From: a bacterium
GTDB lineage: Bacteria > Patescibacteriota > Minisyncoccia > UBA6257 > 02-FULL-45-10c
Direction: 5' to 3'
NCBI GenBank assembly: GCA_030700025.1
Contig: JAUYKI010000002.1
Span: 1-41,024 of the forward strand
DNA: 41,024 nucleotides
Shown here: piece by piece, positions 1-7,677 of the stretch
How positions within the stretch are numbered: position 1 is the first letter of the stretch
How the letters are laid out: every line of letters starts with the position of its first letter
Notes under the pieces: model-generated
Seen by the model: the letters and a program-made list of their open reading frames with translations, nothing else
Databases searched by the model: none
What the model was told of the DNA's origin: nothing
Made by a program: the position numbers and the translations under genes

Positions 1-111
1 CCTACGGGAAACAGAATAAATCAGCTCCAGCGGCTGATTTTTCTTCGCCCTCGGCGTATTTTGTGGTCCAAGCAAAATACGCCTGCGGGATGTTCCCTAC
101 GGCAACCATGG
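1..111 (+). repeat. Family-1 structured repeat, copy 1: GGAAACAGAATAAATC-AGC(TCCAGCG)GCT-GATTTTTCTTCGCCCTC-GGCGTATTTTG(TGGTCCAAG)CAAAATACGCC-TGCGGGATGTTCC
   Basis: Near-identical core at about 22427-22517 and diverged core at about 6472-6552. Two internal hairpins. Left flank lies outside the window. Confidence 0.85.
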
Positions 112-224
112 CAGAGTTAAATAACCTATGTAACCCGTAAAATTAGTGTTGAGGTTCATTTGACATTTCTTAAAAATCTCTATATACTAATAAACGAACT
201 TTGAAAATCTACGAAGGAGATGCA

Positions 225-395
225 ATGACCAAGAAGGCGCGGCAGGAAAGGTTCATATATGAACTTAAGTCTATAGGTTTGTTTTGGTGCCTTTGGCTCG
301 CCTTATTATTTACCGGCTATCCTCTTTTAGCGCTCGTCTCATTTGGTATTATGCTGGCGCATGCTTTTTCGGTCCTTACTACGGTTAGGAGGTAG
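225..395 (+). CDS. small membrane protein (MTKKARQERF...)
   Basis: GAAGGAGATGCA-ATG; promoter TTGACA-N17-TATACT at about 161-189; one or two hydrophobic segments. Confidence 0.7.
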   Translation: MTKKARQERFIYELKSIGLFWCLWLALLFTGYPLLALVSFGIMLAHAFSVLTTVRR

Positions 396-399
396 TAAG

Positions 400-492
400 A
401 TGGAAGCACTGGTCGTCATCGGTACTACGTTCATTCTCTTCCTCGGTTTGGTGGTAGGTGCATTGAAAGTATTAAAAATGTGGCCGGATTAA
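400..492 (+). CDS. 30-aa predicted membrane peptide MEALVVIGTTFILFLGLVVGALKVLKMWPD
   Basis: SD TTAGGAGGTAGTAAG-ATG directly after the preceding stop; hydrophobic. Confidence 0.65.
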   Translation: MEALVVIGTTFILFLGLVVGALKVLKMWPD

Positions 493-493
493 T

Positions 494-595
494 ATGGGAC
501 TTCTGCTCGTAATAGCAGGCTTGTATTTGCTTCTGGAAACCAGGCATTGGGTTATTGGCCTTCTGTGTTTGATTGTCGGGTGCGACATGAAATGA
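494..595 (+). CDS. 33-aa predicted membrane peptide MGLLLVIAGLYLLLETRHWVIGLLCLIVGCDMK
   Basis: Starts 1 nt after the previous stop; stop overlaps next start (ATGA). Confidence 0.55.
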   Translation: MGLLLVIAGLYLLLETRHWVIGLLCLIVGCDMK

Positions 596-711
596 TCTGG
601 CTATTGAAGCTCACCCTTAGTCTTCTTATTATAACCATTGGCTTCTGCTTGTTAATCGGGGGCAACCCAATAATCGGAGGGATCTTAATGGTTGTCGGAT
701 TTCTAATGTGA
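592..711 (+). CDS. 39-aa predicted membrane peptide MIWLLKLTLSLLIITIGFCLLIGGNPIIGGILMVVGFLM
   Basis: ATGA overlap with previous ORF, GTGA overlap with next; hydrophobic. Confidence 0.55.
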   Translation: MIWLLKLTLSLLIITIGFCLLIGGNPIIGGILMVVGFLM

Positions 712-806
712 AAACGAAAGCGCCGACAAAGATTTTTTTGACGGTAGTCGGTGTTTATTTGATAGTTAACGCATTTATTAGAATTATAAACTTAGTAACC
801 GCTTAA
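708..806 (+). CDS. 32-aa predicted membrane peptide (GTG start) MKTKAPTKIFLTVVGVYLIVNAFIRIINLVTA
   Basis: GTGA overlap with previous stop; followed at once by a hairpin terminator. Confidence 0.5.
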   Translation: MKTKAPTKIFLTVVGVYLIVNAFIRIINLVTA

Positions 807-820
807 AACGCGGTTTTTTT
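797..820 (+). terminator. Rho-independent terminator of the micro-operon
   Basis: AACCGC-ttaaaac-GCGGTTTTTTT. Confidence 0.75.
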
Positions 821-828
821 ATAAACTA

Positions 829-851
829 AAACCCGCCTTTCGGCGGGCTTT
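829..851 (-). terminator. Terminator of rnpB
   Basis: On the minus strand: AGCCCGCC-gaaa-GGCGGGTTTTAG after the rnpB 3' end. Confidence 0.7.
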
Positions 852-854
852 AGA

Positions 855-1201
855 GCTGATAACCAATAAGCCGGATTCTGTTCCCTAATTTGCATTAGGA
901 CGACAACTATTTATCTAGCCCCGCGATTGCTCGTGGGGTCGTGCGGCACACCAATTAAGGTACGGCCTTGCACCCAGTAAGGATTTAGCCGTTTCACTTC
1001 TGCTTTTTAATCTCTATAGCAGAATTAGGCCAACTAGCTTGAGATTGGGCCTTCCCGGATCTTTCGCTCCAGGACGTCTCTGTTCGCACCTCTGCCTTAC
1101 GGACTGATGGCTGTTAGCCACTACTTTTCTTCGGCTTGCGCCGAAAAGGTGTCCGGACTTTCCTCTCCGGCTTTCGCCGAAGCAGTTATCTAGGTTATCA
1201 A
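855..1201 (-). ncRNA. rnpB: RNase P RNA (bacterial type)
   Basis: Minus strand has GATAACTGCTTCGGC...GAGGAAAGTCCGGACACC near the 5' end and GAACAGAATCCGGCTTAT near the 3' end; terminal P1 pairing TTGATAACC/GGTTATCAG. Confidence 0.93.
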
Positions 1202-1300
1202 CCTAAATATAGTATAGCACATATTGACTTTAAATCAAGTATGTGATAACATGCGTTAGCTATTTGAAAACGAGGAATGCTTAGGTTGGGAGGTGTCAAG

Positions 1301-1576
1301 GTGGCAACTGATGAGTATCTGATGAAACACAAGACCGGAGAGCCAGGAACTTTTGTTCGTTGCGCGATCTGTGATATGCCCGTGCAAGGCACAGATCATA
1401 ACGGCATGTATTGCCCCAAGTGCAAAGTAAGCTCATTACCGGATTCAACTCTTTTTTGCTGCTACGAATGCAGCACCCCCGTACAATACATGGTTATGGA
1501 TCTAGGTTGGAAAGATTATTGTGTCTCTTGCAAGCATTTCTGTGAATCTCAAATGGGGCCCGGACCAAAAGTTTAG
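1301..1576 (+). CDS. small multi-CxxC (zinc-ribbon-like) protein
   Basis: Four CxxC-type motifs; GGGAGG SD upstream of a GTG at 1301; promoter TTGACT-N17-TAACAT at about 1224. Confidence 0.6.
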   Translation: MATDEYLMKHKTGEPGTFVRCAICDMPVQGTDHNGMYCPKCKVSSLPDSTLFCCYECSTPVQYMVMDLGWKDYCVSCKHFCESQMGPGPKV

Positions 1577-1584
1577 CCTAGCTT

Positions 1585-1616
1585 ACCGCTCAAAATTCTG
1601 AGCGGTTTTTTCTTTT
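1585..1616 (+). terminator. Rho-independent terminator
   Basis: ACCGCTCAaaattcTGAGCGGTTTTTT. Confidence 0.75.
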
Positions 1617-1631
1617 AAAAAATTGAGCGAG

Positions 1632-1778
1632 GCCGATACTATTTTTCGAAACCCAAGCGAGCCGATTGGCTCGGGTGCCGAGCGCATAATATATTTATGT
1701 GCTCGGCCAATCGCAGTGAGCGACAAGTGGAGGTTTTCGCTGGAAAAACCGTAACGGGTTGAGAAAAGTGGTATCGGC
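1632..1778 (-). repeat. Family-2 structured repeat, copy 1
   Basis: Outer stem GCCGATAC...GTATCGGC. Minus strand: CAACCCGTTacGGTTTT(TCCAGCG)AAAACCTCCACTTGTCGCTCACTGCGATTGG-hairpin-CCAATCGGCTCGCTTGGGTTT. Flanking direct repeat TGAGCGA(G/A). Confidence 0.7.
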
Positions 1779-1790
1779 TGAGCGAAAGCG

Positions 1791-2261
1791 TTAATGTTTT
1801 CCAAAAAAAGACGCCTGGCCGCTTTCATGATGATTGCCCCCTTTGATATCCAGCGCTTCGTTGACCAGCTTATCCGCTTCTTTGTTTTGTTCCCTGGGTA
1901 TTTGGACAAAAGACACATTTTTAAAATCCTGTTTTAAATTCCAAATTTCCATAAATAGCGGCTGAAGTTCAGAATCTTTAACTTTATATTTTCCATTAAT
2001 TTGTTTTGCCATTAATTCGCTGTCGGTTCTGATTTCCACTTCCAGCTCCTGGGCGCCCTTTTTACCCGAAAGCAGGATCAGCTTTTTTAAAGCAAAAAGC
2101 GCGGCTTTATATTCTGCCACGTTATTGGTAGTGTCCCCTATTTTTTCGTTATATTTCCGGGTGCCGATTACTACGCCGATGGCAGAAGGCCCGGGATTTC
2201 CCCGTGATCCGCCGTCGGTATAAACAATCATTTTTTCGCCTTGAAAAAGTTTATTTGCCAT
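1791..2261 (-). CDS. RNase HI-family protein
   Basis: VYTDGGSRGNPGPSAIGVVI, NNVAEYKAALFAL, RTDSELMAKQINGKY. Confidence 0.85.
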   Translation of the reverse strand: MANKLFQGEKMIVYTDGGSRGNPGPSAIGVVIGTRKYNEKIGDTTNNVAEYKAALFALKKLILLSGKKGAQELEVEIRTDSELMAKQINGKYKVKDSELQPLFMEIWNLKQDFKNVSFVQIPREQNKEADKLVNEALDIKGGNHHESGQASFFGKH

Positions 2262-2270
2262 AGTGAGGGA

Positions 2271-3122
2271 TTATTTTTTTATCGGAGTCCAGGGCAATTT
2301 AGCATTGCCCGGCAAAGAAAATCCGGAAGAGCCCGGATGCCCGCCGCCGCCAAAACGCTTGGCTAACTTGCCGACATCCACTGACCTGTCGGAACGGAGC
2401 GATACGATAATCTTATTATCCCTCCGGCTCCAGATAATTCCTATGGGGGGCAGTTTTTTCACCAATTCATTGCCGACTTGCGAAGGCCAGTTCGCGGAAT
2501 TAACCGCCAGCGTTTTATAGCCGGCAAATTTTACCAGTTCGGAATTTTTTTGGACTAAGTTTTGAACCCGTTTATCTTCGTATCGTAAAACTATCTTCCC
2601 TTTTTCAATAAACCCCTTTAGTTTTTTAGGATTTTCGGCATCTCTAATTATTTTGTCCCAAATTTTAAAATCCTGGCTGAAAAGATTCAGGTAAGCGAAT
2701 AGCGCCGCGCTGTCCGGCAAAAACCTCCAAAGATCCACCGCTTCAATATGTTTTAATAAAACCGGCAGGGGTTTTGTGGGATGGAAATATTTCCAGGCCA
2801 AAGCGCAGCCGGAATGGGAGTTGTCAAAAAGATAATCTTGGGTAAGTTTGGCGGCCCTTTCCGCCGTGGCGTGGTGGTCAATGGCGGTTACCAGCTTATT
2901 ATCCCTAAGGAATCGGCGGATAATCGGTTCCGTGTATGTAAAATCAATCAAATATATGGTTTTGTTTTTTAGCCCCTGGGGCGGCGGGTTATCGTGCTTT
3001 ACGCCGATATAATCGGCCTTATTGCCGAAAATTTTCCAGGCTGCCCAAGCGCCGCCAAAACCATCGGAACAGTCGCCGTCATGGAGAATAACAATACTTT
3101 TTTTGGCTTTTTGCGCTTTCAT
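2271..3122 (-). CDS. DHH-family phosphoesterase
   Basis: HDGDCSDGFGGAWAAW, AIDHHATAE, GGGGHPGSSGF. Confidence 0.8.
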   Translation of the reverse strand: MKAQKAKKSIVILHDGDCSDGFGGAWAAWKIFGNKADYIGVKHDNPPPQGLKNKTIYLIDFTYTEPIIRRFLRDNKLVTAIDHHATAERAAKLTQDYLFDNSHSGCALAWKYFHPTKPLPVLLKHIEAVDLWRFLPDSAALFAYLNLFSQDFKIWDKIIRDAENPKKLKGFIEKGKIVLRYEDKRVQNLVQKNSELVKFAGYKTLAVNSANWPSQVGNELVKKLPPIGIIWSRRDNKIIVSLRSDRSVDVGKLAKRFGGGGHPGSSGFSLPGNAKLPWTPIKK

Positions 3123-3130
3123 TTTTTTGA

Positions 3131-4171
3131 TTATCGTTTATTGATTTTTAATGCCTCTAGTCCGGGCAGTTTTTTTCCGGCCAAGAAGTCCAACATAGCG
3201 CCGCCGCCCGTAGAAACAAAATCAAATTTTTTATCTAATTTCAGCTTTTTTAAAAAAGCCACTGTTTCTCCCCCGCCTACTATTTTAAACGATTTTAGAT
3301 TGGCCGTAACTGCCCGGGCAATGGCTTTAGTGCCAGCGGTAAACTTGGGCTTAGTGATGTCTCCGGCCGGGCCATTCCAGATAATAGTGCGGGCAGTCAA
3401 GATTTCTTTCCCGAATTTTTTAATGCTTTTCGGGCCGATATCGCGGATCGCCCCTTTTTCATATTTAAAATCTTCGGACAATACTAATTTTCCAATTCCC
3501 GATATTTTATGGATTATCGCGGTATTTAATGCCCCGCCGATTAAAAACGCGGAAGCAGTCCGATGGAGATTTTTAACCACCCTTAATTTATCTTCAATTT
3601 TTAATCCTCCCAGAATAACCACCAGCGGTTTTTGAGGTTTTTTAATTACGCGGGAAAGATTTTTTATTTCCGCTTCCAGCTCAAAGCCGGCAAAGCTGGG
3701 CAAGAATTTAGTTATAGCGGATATGGAGGCATTGGCGCGATGCGATACCGCGAAGGCGTCATTGATATATAAATCGCCCAAAGTAGCCAGGCGCTTCGCC
3801 AGGGCCGAGCTATTATCCCCTTCTTCTTTTAGAAATCTGAGGTTTTCCAGTAAAAATACGGATTTTTTCGGTGAGGATTGGATAATCTTTTTGATTTCTG
3901 GAAATCGGAAATGAGGCGCGAAAGATACGGGTTTTTTAATCGCCCGGCTGATATCTTTGGCGTAGCGTTTTAAGCTTAATCTCTTTTCCCGGCCAGCTGG
4001 ACGGCCCTTATGGCTTAAAATGACCACTGCCTGGCAATGGGCGGTTAAGAGCTTCAAAGTTGGAAGGCTTGCCAGCCAGCGCCAGTTATCATCGGTATTA
4101 AAATCTAGCCTTAAAAGGCATACTTTATCTTTCAGATTAACCGGCTTTAATTGGCTTAAGAAGCGCACCAT
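3131..4171 (-). CDS. pgk: phosphoglycerate kinase (short, divergent N-terminus)
   Basis: LRLDFN, LSHKGRP, VILGGLKIEDKL, WNGPAGDI, VSTGGGAMLDFLAGKKLPGLEAL. Confidence 0.9.
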   Translation of the reverse strand: MVRFLSQLKPVNLKDKVCLLRLDFNTDDNWRWLASLPTLKLLTAHCQAVVILSHKGRPAGREKRLSLKRYAKDISRAIKKPVSFAPHFRFPEIKKIIQSSPKKSVFLLENLRFLKEEGDNSSALAKRLATLGDLYINDAFAVSHRANASISAITKFLPSFAGFELEAEIKNLSRVIKKPQKPLVVILGGLKIEDKLRVVKNLHRTASAFLIGGALNTAIIHKISGIGKLVLSEDFKYEKGAIRDIGPKSIKKFGKEILTARTIIWNGPAGDITKPKFTAGTKAIARAVTANLKSFKIVGGGETVAFLKKLKLDKKFDFVSTGGGAMLDFLAGKKLPGLEALKINKR

Positions 4172-4213
4172 TAAATATGATTATAACCCTAAATAGGCTT
4201 ATAATAAATAATT

Positions 4214-5509
4214 ATGAGTCCAAAGAAGAAAATCGTTATTTTGGGAGCAGGATTTGGCGGTGTCAGGGCGGCCACGGATATCTGCCGAAACTTGGCTAAA
4301 TTGAATTTAAACGGCAAATACGAGGTGGTTTTAGTGGATCGCAATCATTACCATACCTACGTTCCGATTCTTTATGAAGTAGCCACCACCTCCAAGGATG
4401 TGGCCAATCAGATTAAGCTCAAGGATATTGTTACGTTTCATTTGAAGGATATTTTTCAAAATCATTGCGTTACTATCAAAGAGGCAACGGTAAGCGAAAT
4501 TGATTTAATTGAAGGCGACGTACATTTTCAGGACGCGGAAAAGTTAAAATTTGATTATTTAGTTCTGGCGCTTGGTTCCGAGACTAATTATTTTGATATT
4601 CCGGGATTAAAAGAAAACTCTTACGGATTAAAGACTTTTGGAGACGCCATCCGGGTGCGGGACGCGGTTTGGGATTTAGTGGATAGCCGGGCCTCAAATG
4701 AAGAGATTAAAATTATTGTGGGCGGCGGCGGCGCTACCGGCGTGGAAACTGCCGGTGAAATTAAGGCCTGGATTTGCGAGTTGGATGAGAAATTTAAAAA
4801 ATGCCCGGCTTCGGTAAAAATTATTGAAGCCATGCCCACGGTTTTGGCCGGTTTAGACCAAAAAGTAGTTAAAAGGGTTTTGAAGCGCCTGAAAGCAATA
4901 AACGTGGAATTGGTTTTGAATGAGGCGATTGAAAAAGTTGAACCCAAAAAAGTATTTTTAAAAAGCGGAACTATGATTCCGTTTGATGTCTTAGTTTGGA
5001 CCGGAGGCGCTAAAGCTTCTTCGTTAATGACCGGCTTGCCGTTAAAAAAAGAAAAGCGCGGCCGGGTGGAAGTTCCCGGAGTCATGCAGTGCCTTCCGCA
5101 AACCGAAGACTTAAAGTTTTACGGCAAGATTTACGGGTTGGGTGATGCTATTTGTTTTACTAACGCCAAAACCGGACGGCCAATCCCCCAGGTCGCGGAA
5201 GCTGCCATTGAACAAGCCAAAGTAGTTGCCCACAACATCATAGAAGATATAAAAGAGGCCGAGGGACTGAAGCCGAAAAGCCAGCCCATTCATTATATTC
5301 CCCGCGAGTATCCTTATATCATTACTGCCGGCGGAAAATATGCCGTGGCGAAAATGGGCCCGATTGTAATTGGCGGATTTTTCGGCTGGATTTTAAAAGG
5401 GCTAGTAGAGCTTTATTATTTGCTGTTTAATGTTTTGCCTCCTTTTCAGGCAATTAGGATTTGGTTAAAAGGGCTCTGGATTTTTATAAAAAACGACCGG
5501 CTTGGGTAG
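4214..5509 (+). CDS. ndh: type II NADH dehydrogenase (NDH-2, FAD)
   Basis: IVILGAGFGGVRAA, NHYHTYVPILYEVAT, VGGGGATGVETAGE, GLGDAICF. Confidence 0.85.
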   Translation: MSPKKKIVILGAGFGGVRAATDICRNLAKLNLNGKYEVVLVDRNHYHTYVPILYEVATTSKDVANQIKLKDIVTFHLKDIFQNHCVTIKEATVSEIDLIEGDVHFQDAEKLKFDYLVLALGSETNYFDIPGLKENSYGLKTFGDAIRVRDAVWDLVDSRASNEEIKIIVGGGGATGVETAGEIKAWICELDEKFKKCPASVKIIEAMPTVLAGLDQKVVKRVLKRLKAINVELVLNEAIEKVEPKKVFLKSGTMIPFDVLVWTGGAKASSLMTGLPLKKEKRGRVEVPGVMQCLPQTEDLKFYGKIYGLGDAICFTNAKTGRPIPQVAEAAIEQAKVVAHNIIEDIKEAEGLKPKSQPIHYIPREYPYIITAGGKYAVAKMGPIVIGGFFGWILKGLVELYYLLFNVLPPFQAIRIWLKGLWIFIKNDRLG

Positions 5510-5516
5510 GGTTTTC

Positions 5517-5763
5517 GGCAATCTCTCTTTTCGGAAACAGAATAACTGCTCACCCAAATCTCTTTCCTCAACCCGTTCCAGTCGCTCCAGCGGCGACTTC
5601 CACTTGTCGCTCGCTACGATTGGGTTTTGGTGTCGCGTTGCTCCCTAATTTTACCAAAACCACCTAGCCAATCGGCTCGCTTGGGTTTTGGGAAAGAGAT
5701 ATCGGCCTTCGCTTTAAAATAATTTGTATATAATTGCGGGATGTTCCGATAAGAGAGATTGCC
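5517..5763 (+). repeat. Composite repeat: family-1 termini (TCGGAAACAGAATAA...TGCGGGATGTTCCG) enclosing a family-2 element (about 5551-5707), inside inverted arms GGCAATCTCTCTT / AAGAGAGATTGCC
   Basis: Terminal match to the family-1 copies; interior match to 1632-1778; flanking inverted repeat. Confidence 0.7.
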
Positions 5764-5859
5764 CTCAATATTGAATTGTAAGATAGGCCTTATTTTTTTC
5801 GCTTGACATTTAATAAAGTTCGTGCTAACATCTTGCCAGGTCCTTAAAAGGAGGTACCG

Positions 5860-6159
5860 ATGGCTAGAAAACAAAGCATGCAGTGGGACGTGAAGGACGA
5901 AGTTACTGTTTCTGAACTTCTGATGGGAGCGGCAGAACTTTCTTGCGGCGTGATCCCCTTGGATCATTTTCGGGTTGAGGGAAAATGTCCGCATTGCCTT
6001 GGACGCGCGATGTTACTTCTCATCAACGAGAAGGACGAACATTTAAACGAGGCCGTAAAAGCAGCAATTCTCAAGAGGGCTGATTATATTCGCGCGAATG
6101 AAAGAGTGTGGAAAAGAGCGCTGAAGAAAGAACGGCGATTTTCGGAGAAGAGTGCCTAA
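5860..6159 (+). CDS. hypothetical protein with CPHC motif
   Basis: AAAAGGAGGTACCG-ATG; promoter TTGACA-N17-TAACAT; terminator follows. Confidence 0.65.
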   Translation: MARKQSMQWDVKDEVTVSELLMGAAELSCGVIPLDHFRVEGKCPHCLGRAMLLLINEKDEHLNEAVKAAILKRADYIRANERVWKRALKKERRFSEKSA

Positions 6160-6170
6160 TTATTTTTTTT

Positions 6171-6200
6171 GAGCCCAACTACGGGCTCTTTTTATTTTTT
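6171..6200 (+). terminator. Rho-independent terminator
   Basis: GAGCCCaactacGGGCTCTTTTTATTTTTT. Confidence 0.75.
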
Positions 6201-6201
6201 A

Positions 6202-6343
6202 AATAAAAGAAAGGGCTCACCAGAGGTGAGCCTTTCGTGAAAGACCATCATGTCTTTTGTTATTAAGACAGAGTATCTAACTGTCAGCTAGGGCATTTTT
6301 TGTTTAGCCCAGCTATCGCAGTGATTACCTTTCGGAAACCAGT
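6202..6343 (-). ncRNA. candidate small RNA
   Basis: Minus strand: possible promoter TTGCCC-N17-TTATAT, AGCTGGGC...GCCCtAGCT stem, terminal hairpin GGCTCACCTCTGGTGAGCC followed by CTTTCTTTTATTT; no convincing ORF. Confidence 0.4.
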
Positions 6344-6444
6344 GCTTATCTATATAATACCACAATTTTGGATGGGGCAAAAGGAGGGTGTGGATAACTT
6401 TAAAGTCTCAGAAATTCTTATTCCATTGCTATATTTAGAACTTT

Positions 6445-6571
6445 TTTGCCTGCTTATTTCTCGGAAACAGAATAAATCGGCTCCAGCGGCCGGATTTTCT
6501 TCGCCCTCGGTACATTTTGTGGTCCAAGCAAAATGTACCTGCGGGATGTTCCTTAAAACAAGCAGGCAAAG
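6445..6571 (+). repeat. Family-1 structured repeat, copy 2, inside flanking arms TTTGCCTGCTT / AAGCAGGCAAA
   Basis: Core conserved; stem 2 is GGTACATTTTG/CAAAATGTACC instead of GGCGTATTTTG/CAAAATACGCC, changed on both sides. Confidence 0.85.
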
Positions 6572-6631
6572 CCGTTTACATTCTTAAATCGCGCTACGGA
6601 GAATAAAAGTTTCCTCGCCTTACTTATAAAT

Positions 6632-7675
6632 TTAAAATAGCTGGCTGACGAAGAAGAGCACTAAGCCGATAAGGCCGAAGATTACGGAGATAATCCAGAA
6701 GCGCATTGTCACTTTAGTTTCCGGCCAGCCCAGGGCTTCAAAGTGGTGGTGGATTGGCGCGGAAAGGAATACCTTTTTTCCGCGGAGTTTTTTGCTGAAT
6801 ACCTGGATAATCACCGAGAGGGATTCTAAAACCAGGATGGAAGCGAAAAACGGCAGGAAGATCGCAGTGTTGGTAAGCATGGCAATCACGCCCATGGTAA
6901 TTCCCAAGGACATGGAGCCGGTGTCGCCCATGAAAAATCTAGCCGGATAGATATTGTTCCACAAAAATGCCAATAATGCGCCAATGGTCACTCCTCCGAA
7001 TACCGCTAAATCATAACGGCCGAGAACAAACGCCACCGCGGTCAGCGCCATAAAAGCAAAAAGCATCACTCCCCCGGCCAGGCCGTCCAGTCCGTCGGTT
7101 TCATTGGCGGAAAAAGCGCTGGCCACGATAATGAAAGTGAAAATCGGGATATACCACCAGCCGATATAAAGATTGCCGAGAAACGGGATGTATAAAACAT
7201 TCCAGTCCAACTTGAAATAAAACCAAAGCGCTCCAAGGACGGCTATTACCGAATACATAATCAGCTTTTGATACATGCGGAGGCCGCCGCCATTGGCGCC
7301 TTTGCGCAAAACTCCCAAAAAATCATCCGCTAGCCCCAGTATTGCAGCTCCGAACATAGCGGCCAGCGGTAAATAAGTTTCAGCGCGGTTGATAAAGTTT
7401 AAATAAGTCCAAAATCCGCCGAAAAGCCAGCTGAGCAGAAAAATAATCAGAGCCAGGCCGATAATGGTTGTCCAGATAATTATTCCGCCCATGGTTGGAG
7501 TATTTTCTTTGCTTTTATGAAGCCGGTAAAAAATAGGCGCGGATTCTTCACTGCGGATTTGCTTGGCAGCTTTAATTCGCTTGAGTAATTTGATAATAAT
7601 CGGAGTTAAAATCAAGGCTACCAAAAAGGAGACCATAGATAATCCTAAAATTCTTGATACGTGAAAAATTGGCAT
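6632..7675 (-). CDS. mraY: phospho-N-acetylmuramoyl-pentapeptide transferase
   Basis: PTMGGIIIW, FSANETDGLDGLAGG, GDTGSMSLG, HHHFEALGW; start taken at MPIFHV. Confidence 0.92.
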   Translation of the reverse strand: MPIFHVSRILGLSMVSFLVALILTPIIIKLLKRIKAAKQIRSEESAPIFYRLHKSKENTPTMGGIIIWTTIIGLALIIFLLSWLFGGFWTYLNFINRAETYLPLAAMFGAAILGLADDFLGVLRKGANGGGLRMYQKLIMYSVIAVLGALWFYFKLDWNVLYIPFLGNLYIGWWYIPIFTFIIVASAFSANETDGLDGLAGGVMLFAFMALTAVAFVLGRYDLAVFGGVTIGALLAFLWNNIYPARFFMGDTGSMSLGITMGVIAMLTNTAIFLPFFASILVLESLSVIIQVFSKKLRGKKVFLSAPIHHHFEALGWPETKVTMRFWIISVIFGLIGLVLFFVSQLF

Positions 7676-7677
7676 AG

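Noticed and set aside
592-711. Alternative genetic code (UGA recoding)
   Set aside because: UGA is used as an ordinary terminator in several ORFs and no in-frame UGA was needed in any core gene.
1583-1918. Minus-strand ORF over the family-2 repeat
   Set aside because: Overlaps the repeat and the end of the RNase HI-like gene in another frame; no SD or family signature.
2994-3635. 213-aa plus-strand ORF
   Set aside because: Antisense to pgk and the DHH gene, which have clear family motifs.
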